Shown here piece after piece: positions 57,559 through 64,000 of a stretch of DNA of 64,000 nucleotides. Each line of letters opens with the position of its first letter. The stretch's first letter is position 1. Under the pieces are notes generated by a model, which saw nothing but the letters and a program-made list of their open reading frames with translations, ran no database searches and was not told where the DNA came from. The position numbers were made by a program, and so were the translations under genes. The stretch spans positions 663,904 to 727,903 of the forward strand of contig CAXAMN010023317.1 of NCBI GenBank assembly GCA_963970005.1. The letters run 5' to 3'. This stretch comes from Durusdinium trenchii. Lineage: Eukaryota; Sar; Dinophyceae; Suessiales; Symbiodiniaceae.

Positions 57559-57682
57559 GTGAACGTTCTCCGGCAGAGCTTTGACATGCTCTTGGGCGCC
57601 ATGGGCCATGACCGAGAGGCTGTGGGAGATGCCATCTACGGCACGAAGATTCAAGCCTTGGTGGCCATCAAGGACCACCCAT
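57559..57682 (+). CDS. copy B exon, globin-like helix pair
   Basis: After CTTCCACCGAG, encodes VNVLRQSFDMLLGAMGHDRE then AVGDAIYGTKIQALVAIKDH, with the look of globin-like G/H helices followed by a short linker. The donor is probably GC or GT in GGTGCCCGTGG. Confidence 0.65.
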
Positions 57683-60600
57683 GGGGTGCCCGTGGGCGGG
57701 CTGTGGGGGGGGGGAGGAGTGGAGGAACTGCGGTTGCTTCACAAGATGTTCACCAACAAAATGGATGAAACGGGATGTTCAGAGGACGCCTTTTTGATCT
57801 TTTTGGCTTGGCAAATGTTGCTTTCTTTGGCATGGCAAGGAGATCATCCAATGACTTAACGGTCTAAATGCTGATTGCAGTTTAATCTGGAAACATCCCC
57901 CGAGTTTCCTGGCACCAACAACTCCGCGAGGACAGCTTCACAACTCCGCGAGCCGTGGTGTCCTTGCGCTTTTTCAATTGCTTCCGGTTGTTGCTGGAGA
58001 AGGCTGACAATGAAAATGAGCTGAAGATCTATGTGGAAACCTTGGCCTTCAAGTTCCTTGGAAGCACAGGTGGCGGTGACACTGGTGAGTTGGGATCGAA
58101 GAGACTACGTAGCCTCCAACCTAATAGCTACTAGTAGCTTCTTGTTACCAGTAGCGATGGCCTCCAACCTAATAGCGATGGCCTCCACCTAGCGTCCTGG
58201 CTACTAGTAGCTTCTTGTTACTGGCTTCAAGAGACAAAGATTTGGTGGGTGGTGCTAACATGTGCTTCACAGAGCTTGGGGTCGGGGATCGCTTTGCAGT
58301 TGGGGATGGAAGCATTCCAGCTGCTTGCGGACAATGATGGAACATGTGTGGTTTTCAAGCATATTCAAGCATCCAGAACGAGGAAGAAGCTGAAACGAGA
58401 TGAAACGACTTCTTATCGGAAAAAGATGGAAAAAGCCTTCCATAACCTTCCCAATCAGGACCTGTCATTATTACAATGCCCCGTACCTGACCACCCTGCC
58501 ACGTGGGCTTCGCAGCCGACTCCAAGGCACTTGGGGAACGAGATCCTGGAGCGTCGTGTGGAAGCGTTCACTGAAGCATTCATCGAACTGCTTACGGTCA
58601 ATGTGCCACCTGGCGATGAATGGGACATTTTCAAAGCGAAGGACGACATCTCTTCCCGTCGGGTGACCAATCCAAGTGTCACAGGAAAAACTCGCATGCC
58701 CGATGGCATGAGTTATAACACTTGTATTTTTATATATATATATATGTGTGTGTGTGTATGTAATATATATATATATATATTATACTATATTGATGTTTGT
58801 TATTTGCGTAGCTTGTAATTCTTCACTCAACCACTCGCTGTCTAGTGACTTAAGGGTGGATTGACAGGATGTTGGATGGACTGCTGAAGTTCTTCACTCA
58901 AATGAAAAGCAGGATGCGAGTTGTATCTTTTCGAGGCCCAACCTCCCTCCGGGCACTGCTGCCGCGTGGCGACAAATGTTGAGTTACTGCGGCTCGTGCT
59001 ACAAGCAGCTGGGCCCAACGTTGGTGTGACGGGCAGAAGTCCACAATCAGGGACACACCTGGATGGGCTTCAAGTCCTTTTACAAGTCTTCACGCACGAA
59101 ACCAATGCTGGAATATTAGGGAGAGAGTGGTACACCAGTCTCATGTTGCAGCGCCGGCCCATCGGCAGGTTCGTGGGCGACACCTATGGCGAGCGCTTGC
59201 GAGTGATCAAGGCAACTGAGATTTCTGGGCGGTCAATGGCGGGTTGATATAATGATATAATTGATGACTTTAGGTGTCCAGGTGGCCTTTCTCAAGTGCA
59301 TACAGTTGGTGACGGATTTCAGATGCCTCGTGCGACCAAATGACCTTGCTCGTCGGCCAGGAAGATTGGGCTGCAGTGCAGAAGTCTGCCTCAGAGGATC
59401 ATGGTGAGGATGAGGAAGCGGAGGAAGGTGGAATCTTGCATCAGAATGAGACCTGTTTTGCGTGTCTATACGGGAGGATATCGATTGCGTGCGGTGTTCT
59501 ATAGTATAGGTAAGATGCTGTTCTGAAGCCTGATGGACCAGGGCAACCGACCATAATATCCATCCCAGATGTCCTTGGATCACACATCGAGCAGCCGATG
59601 CATGTTCGATCCCAAACATCTAAATAAAGACACAAAAGCTTCGGTTGCCCTCATGGTGTGGTTGTTTCGTCTCGGCTTCCCAGCAGAACAAACCCTCTTT
59701 GACCAGTTCACCGCCCAAAAAATACCTCGAGGTGAAGAGGGTGAGAAGGGCGAGAAGGTGGAGAAGGGTGCTGAGACCTTCAGTTTCGGACGCATGTGCG
59801 CCTTCAGCAACGAGGTGATGGGACAGAAGACTGAAGGTGGCGGATGGGAGGTGATGCGGAGGGGATCGTTGCGGGCGGTGGCTCCGGAGGGTCATGGACC
59901 ATGGTTCCTTTGAGGGTGGACATAAGTGGAGATGTTCCGGAGCTGAAAGAAGTTGCAGGTTGTGTGAAGTGTGTACCAGGATGGCTGGGAAGCTCCAGAC
60001 ATCAATGTCACGGGTTCGGGTCATTGGAAGGCTTTAGGCTGCAAAGGCCCAGAGTGATATATCCCAGCACAACTCCTGCCCACCCAAGCAGGGCCATGTC
60101 CCGGTTTCGATGTCGACAACTTGACGTTTTCTCGGTATCTTGTGGGGGTGTGGAGGCTGGATGGAAGAGCTCCTGTCGGTCTTCCATGCTCCTTGAATGC
60201 GTGATTCAGAATGTGTGCAAGCTTCAGACTGGGGATTTGGACTGAATTCCCATTCTGGATAACAACCAAGACGGCCAGCTTCGTTGCCACAGGCAAAGCT
60301 TTTGGCGGTTCAGAAAGTGATGCCCAGCCAATGGAAAGGTGATTTCCATGAAAGAATCTGCAAGAATGGGACAACTGTCTCTATCCTATCCATTTAGACA
60401 TCTACATGAACATATGTGCGCCAATGTCATAGAGAATAATCCATAGAATATTATTATAGAACATAATTGTTTGAGATCTTTGTTCTATTCCCATTATTGA
60501 TCAATACACTACCGTGAATGAAGTCTCTTTTGAACACATTATATTCCTTTTCGATGTATCCTAATTTTGTTTTGCTGTGATTTGTTGTTTGATTTGGGTT

Positions 60601-63600
60601 CGCCAGTTCCCAACTCTCTACTCCCCTTCATTTCCCCTTCACCAATTCCCAACTCATCTATTCCGACAATCCCAAATCAAACAAAATCATGTTGATTCCT
60701 TTCACTCAGCTTTCGCCAATTCCCAACTCCCTATTCCAATCCCAAATCCTGGCCGCCGTCCAATGGTGAACTTTTGGGGGGTCAATCGTGTCTTAGAGTC
60801 TAGTCTAAACATGTTCTTTGCAGACGAAAAACGTGCCGTGGCGCTTGCACGTGCCCAGATTCTGGTGGAAATGATTTCCAGCCCCGTGCATTTGCAAGAG
60901 GAGACCATGCTCAATTTGTCGCAGGTGTCGGGTGACCCGGAAAAGAAGATAGATATCCAATTTCCTGAGTTTGCAGGACAACACCCTCTATCTTGCTTGG
61001 TCCTATAGGATTCTAAGTTGGTTGTTGAGCAATGCTTGTAGTCGATGAGTTGGTAAGCATGGCAGGTGACACTCGTGGGGAGCGCTGTTTTCTTGTACCA
61101 AGCGTGTGGACCTCTCATCCTGTTTTGGGATTAGCAACTTGGAAGAAAGCCCCACCCAGCTTCTTAGTGGTGTGGCCCTTGCTGTTACGTCTGTTGAGAA
61201 CCACTGTTCGCCGTCGAGAGTGCAATCAAAAGCGCCAGGAGTGTGACTTGCTGGCCATCAACTTGATCGTGCGATCTCAGGCGGGTCAGGATGCAGCAGG
61301 TGGAGCCAACATGGACAGACTAAACATAGGCCAATCGTTCGGCTAGTAGTAACAAGTGCCTTACTAGTAGTAACAAGAAGCTATTAGGAACAAGTGCATC
61401 GCTAGTAGTAACAAGTGCCTTACNNNNNNNNNNGAAGCTATTAGGAACAAGTGCATCGCTAGTAGTAACAAGTGCCTTACTAGTAGTAACAATAAGCTAT
61501 TAGAATTAATTTAAATATAACCGGACCGGTCGTCTTTACGCGAGAGAACAGTCGACCGGTTTGACGCATGTCTCGACTCCAGAGCATCGACTTTGAGAAG
61601 TTTAAGCCGGTGATGTTGGCCGCGCTCCGCTCATTGCACTCCGGCAGGGACCAGGGACTGAAGGCGTAAAAATTAGGGCTTCGACCAGGGACTGGTTGTG
61701 AGTTGGAGAGCCAAGTTCTCTGGAACAGGTGAGATGTCTAAGGAAGATCCTGCTTGAAAAAGATGGCATCAGAGAGTTAAGCCAGAGAGTTGCACAGTGG
61801 ATGAAAACTATGGCGTAACTTTTGCAATGAAGGACCTCACAGTGGCTCATGCCCGACTCCTGTTGAAGACGCAAGCTACTACCAAGATGTCGGCCAAAAG
61901 ACTTGCGACTGACATGACTGACTTGTCATTCTTGTCATACTCACGGGTTCCCGCGAAGTGGAGCCGTCCCACACTCTTGGGAGCCAAAAACCTCGCCTCG
62001 CCCAGGCTCCCGAAGCAGTGGAGCACCTTGCACGAGACCGCCTGGGAGTGGCTGTGGATGACGGTATCTCGGAACTTGAGGGAGTCCACCATGAAGGCAC
62101 AAAAAGTCAGAGCGAGATTGTCTCAGCTGTCATGTCATGTGTATTTGTACGTTGGAAGCTTGGAACTTTGCAGGAAGGAACCTCCAACAACTGTTTGGAG
62201 TGAGCTAGAGTTGGAGTGACCAGAGAGCCCTATTCCAAATGCATGAGTTCTGGGCACATGATTTCATGAGATAGTTCTGTGCCCCTTCGAGCTTTGGATT
62301 TGGCCGGTGGTCGTAGGCACTATGGCCAGCGGATTCTTAACCCGACCCTTGACAGGATTAGCCAAAAAGTAACAAGAACCAACTCTTGAAGCCGAACACC
62401 GCTTAGAATAGAGGCCTTAGCTCTCCCCTTTTGGAAGACCATTTGGCCGCCTATTTGGCCGCTCCGGGAGGTTCGTGCCTTCAAGCCCTACAACGTGAAG
62501 CTCTTCTCCGCCCTGTCCGAAGAGTGCCAACCTTGGCCCGGCGAAACACGTCGACACGCTGCCCGCCAACGTCCCCTCCAGCCCGGCGAACTGCGGATGC
62601 GCGCGGCGTGTTGAGGCAACTGGACCGCTTCCGCAAAGACATTTTCACGCATTTCTTCGTCCGAGCTCCAGCCAGTCAAGACCTGTTTAAGCAGCCGGGG
62701 GCCTCAAGGTGAAGCATTTCAATCGTCTGTTGGTTGGGAACATGCTGGCCTCTTCAATCCTCTTCAGGCCTTCAGGAGGCGAAATCTTAGGCCAGAAGAT
62801 GCCAGAAGCACATCTCAAAGAGACGCGCAGTGTGTTTCTTCCTTCTTAAGTTGGTCCAGGATGACGGGGACTAAAGCTTATATATATTATATGTTGCATT
62901 CATGCACTGTATTCGTTGTACCTCCATTGTTTTCATTGCAGAGGAGGCTTTGGCACTTTTCTTGTTTCTTACTTCGCTTACTTCATCTCCTAGTACTCCG
63001 GGAAAGCATGGCTAGCAGAATTCGTTCGCGACCGCGACACAGGTCTCAAACAAGGCTTCGCTACATTGCAGATCGAGTGCTGCAGTCTTCCGCTGATATG
63101 TTTCAAAAGAACAAAGATGATGCTCGGTGAGAGGTCTTAGATGGGGTGACGGGGGTGGCCATTTTGTGACGCTCACCTGGGTGACGGCGGTGACGGGTTG
63201 AAGAAACACATTGGATGGAGACACTGGAGCTGGTGAATGCTTCGGGATGTTCGATCGAGTCGCGCGTTTGCAGCAACAAGTTCTCCTGCTAGGCCTTTGC
63301 ATCTCTAAAGTTTGAGGAGTTGTTTCACAGAAGTTATTGGAACTTTGAGTGGCATCCTTGTATTTTGGAGTTTGGTACATGATGGTACATGTCCCAAACA
63401 TAAATGTCATGCCACAGCAGCTGCTGTTGTGTCAGGAAACCCTTGATGATTTGTCTGCATTGGGCTTGCGGCATGTAGGCGCCCTTTCGGTTTGCACGGC
63501 GCACAATCGGGGAGTTGGCATGGCAGGGAGGTAGGCCGGGCATTCGGTCGGGGACTGTGACTGTATGTAGTGTAGGGCATTGAAATAGCCGACATCATCC

Positions 63601-64000
63601 TACACGAAAACGCCAGGACGCACGTATTGGGGACATGATAACACACACGTCCGCTGCTTCTTCATCCAGACACACGTCTCGCATTTGGGGGGCCTTCAGT
63701 CCAGTCATGCTCACGTTCTTTTGCGGCTGCCAAAATTCAGACCCAGAGTGCGGTATTTGCTCGTTTGGCCAGACACGTTTCAGGAACCATCCATCCACCT
63801 GTCGCAGCGGAGGTTACGGCATTCCCATCGAGCTCTTTGGCCCCTTTGCCGAGACGTGCGTAGATGTGATGCAGCCTTTGATCCAGGAGTTCCCCAACGA
63901 CAACGTGTCTGGGCCGAACAGACGACGAGATCCGTCGTGGGAGGACGACGTGACGAGGCACGCGCAGAGATCGATCTGGCACTGTGTGGCTCCCATTGGT
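57559..64000 (+). CDS. copy B: paralogous globin-like / channel-like gene, 5' half, runs off the window
   Basis: Eighteen exon-like segments on the + strand. Those from 58,524 onward correspond one to one and in order with copy A segments from 4,425 to 12,117. Two short exons match copy A in exact length (91 and 43 nt), while introns differ in length and sequence. The first four segments (57.6-58.3 kb) have no recognised counterpart in copy A. The channel part is expected beyond 64,000. Tandem paralogues in head-to-tail order are common in dinoflagellates. Confidence 0.7.
57717..57770 (+). CDS. copy B exon, short
   Basis: Encodes ELRLLHKMFTNKMDETG after AGTGGAG. Amphipathic. Directly follows a G10 run. 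Moderate support from composition and order only. Confidence 0.45.
57955..58083 (+). CDS. copy B exon, helical
   Basis: Encodes RAVVSLRFFNCFRLLLEKAD then NENELKIYVETLAFKFLGST and ends at GCACAG|GTGGCGG, a good GT donor. Leu/Phe-rich helices of globin-like or repeat type. Confidence 0.6.
58112..58222 (+). repeat. minisatellite units flanked by CTACTAGTAGCTTCTTGTTA
   Basis: Two AGCGATGGCCTCC units between two copies of CTACTAGTAGCTTCTTGTTA. The reverse-orientation version is at 16,225-16,352 in copy A, also in an intron. Confidence 0.85.
58268..58330 (+). CDS. copy B exon (candidate)
   Basis: After GTGCTTCACAG, encodes SLGSGIALQLGMEAFQLLAD. Helix-like. Frame chosen for order and composition. 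No match found in copy A. Confidence 0.4.
58524..58660 (+). CDS. copy B exon matching copy A exon 1
   Basis: Encodes PRHLGNEILERRVEAFTEAF, then IELLTVNVPPGDEWDIFKAK and DDISSRR, ending near a GTGACC donor. Preceded in another frame by HYYNAPYLTTLPRG, which may be a previous exon. Confidence 0.65.
58727..58790. repeat. TA/TG microsatellite
   Basis: TATATATATATATATG, GTGTGTGTGT and TATATATATATATATA in succession, then a TATACTATATT end. Simple repeat in an intron. Confidence 0.9.
58931..59216 (+). CDS. copy B exons matching copy A exons 2 and 3
   Basis: First part (58,931-59,017): RPNLPPGTAAAWRQMLSYCG then SCYKQLG. Second part (about 59,150-59,216): RRPIGRFVGDTYGERLRVIK. A short QKSTIRDT segment near 59,037-59,075 matches copy A at about 5,038. 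The intervening bases are intron. Confidence 0.65.
59352..59427 (+). CDS. copy B exon matching the left half of copy A exon 4
   Basis: Encodes GQEDWAAVQKSASEDHGEDE then EAEEG, ending at a GT donor (GAGGAAG|GTGGAA). In copy A the same sequence continues directly into the FSFGRM part. Confidence 0.75.
59428..59731 (+). other. intron present in copy B, absent in copy A (304 bp)
   Basis: Borders AAG|GTGGAA … CTCGAG|GTGAAG. Removal gives in-frame EEGEEGEKGEKVEKGAETFS, comparable to the continuous copy A exon 4. It contains an 11-bp inverted repeat, AGGGCAACCGA / TCGGTTGCCCT (about 59,540 and 59,640). Confidence 0.75.
59732..59836 (+). CDS. copy B exon matching the right half of copy A exon 4
   Basis: Encodes EGEKGEKVEKGAETFSFGRM then CAFSNEVMGQKTE, with a GT donor at 59,837 where copy A has GC. 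Minus-strand ORFs over it are shadows. Confidence 0.75.
60824..60924 (+). CDS. copy B exon matching copy A exon 5
   Basis: After GTTCTTTGCAG, encodes EKRAVALARAQILVEMISSP then VHLQEETMLNLSQ, ending TCGCAG|GTGTCG. Both splice borders are clear. Confidence 0.75.
61239..61280 (+). CDS. copy B exon matching copy A exon 6
   Basis: After GCGCCAG, encodes ECDLLAINLIVRSQ, then a GC donor (CAG|GCGGGT). Confidence 0.65.
61340..61505. repeat. TAGTAGTAACAAG tandem array with 10-N gap
   Basis: Alternating units CTAGTAGTAACAAGTGCCTT and GAAGCTATTAGGAACAAGTG, with ten N at 61,424-61,433. Related to the module flanking the minisatellites at 16.2 and 58.1 kb. Confidence 0.9.
61583..61647 (+). CDS. copy B exon matching copy A exon 7
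   Basis: After CGACTCCAG, encodes SIDFEKFKPVMLAALRSLHS then G. Almost identical to copy A. Confidence 0.75.
62006..62096 (+). CDS. copy B exon matching copy A exon 8 (91 nt)
   Basis: Encodes LPKQWSTLHETAWEWLWMTV then SRNLRESTMK. Same length as copy A; donor GC (AAG|GCACAA). Confidence 0.8.
62471..62540 (+). CDS. copy B exon matching copy A exon 9
   Basis: Encodes VRAFKPYNVKLFSALSEECQ then PW. Followed by CCCGGCG, a possible GC donor. Confidence 0.7.
62581..62698 (+). CDS. copy B exon matching copy A exon 10 (globin-like)
   Basis: Encodes VLRQLDRFRKDIFTHFFVRA then PASQDLFKQP. The spacing to the previous exon is much shorter than in copy A (about 40 versus about 1,070 bases), because copy A has the A/T inverted block in that intron. 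Confidence 0.75.
63055..63126 (+). CDS. copy B exon matching copy A exon 11 (globin-like)
   Basis: Encodes LRYIADRVLQSSADMFQKNK then DDAR, with a GT donor (CTCG|GTGAGA). Confidence 0.8.
63436..63478 (+). CDS. copy B exon matching copy A exon 12 (43 nt)
   Basis: Encodes ETLDDLSALGLRHVG, identical in peptide and length to copy A. AG acceptor TGTGTCAG; GC donor. Confidence 0.85.
63813..63913 (+). CDS. copy B exon matching copy A exons 13 and 14 without the intron
   Basis: Encodes GYGIPIELFGPFAETCVDVM then QPLIQEFPND, continuous. Right border uncertain; the open frame goes on to the window end. Confidence 0.8.

Overview
The window looks like nuclear DNA of a dinoflagellate, most likely of the Symbiodiniaceae. 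Three things point there: sparse short exons with GC and GT splice donors; a dispersed minisatellite with unit AGCGATGGCCTCCAACCTAC; and exons of a multi-domain protein joining globin-like helical segments to a cation-channel-like membrane part. I recall that architecture from dinoflagellate genomes but could not check it by search. Everything below was read by eye, so exon ends are approximate unless a length match between the two gene copies fixes them.

Layout. About 4.4-44.8 kb (+ strand) holds one long gene, copy A. Its globin-like and repeat-like exons lie at 4.4-16.8 kb and its membrane and C-terminal exons at 38.5-44.8 kb. About 57.5 kb to the window end holds the 5' half of a second copy, B, with homologous exons in the same order. 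Comparing A and B fixes several exon borders. It also shows two introns present in only one copy.

A single intron of copy A (about 16.84-38.46 kb) has been filled by mobile DNA. First comes a small element, A (16,865-18,456), bounded by near-identical direct repeats of about 380 bp. Next, sharing a (GT)n tract with it, comes an 11.8-kb element, B (18,473-30,278), with 298-bp direct repeats that differ at about 2 positions. Element B encodes a Penelope-type reverse transcriptase with an apparent N-terminal GIY-YIG endonuclease, plus at least five further ORFs, including a Myb/SANT-like protein and an SR-rich protein. Four ORFs are preceded by the same TCTTGTACAG motif, which I read as 3' (trans-)splice acceptors. 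The direct repeats of both elements carry a covarying RNA-like fold. This operon-like giant Penelope-like element is the most interesting thing in the window. Third comes a 7.3-kb element (30,696-37,972) with perfect 33-bp terminal inverted repeats. It carries minus-strand ORFs, a transposase-like C-terminus, and a private family of GC-capped hairpins. It contains a 400-N gap.

Between copies A and B (45-57 kb) lie minisatellite arrays and two minus-strand remnants of related LINE-type retrotransposons. One has an RNase H domain and, upstream, a fragment resembling a C5-cytosine DNA methyltransferase. The remaining stretches show no gene I can support.
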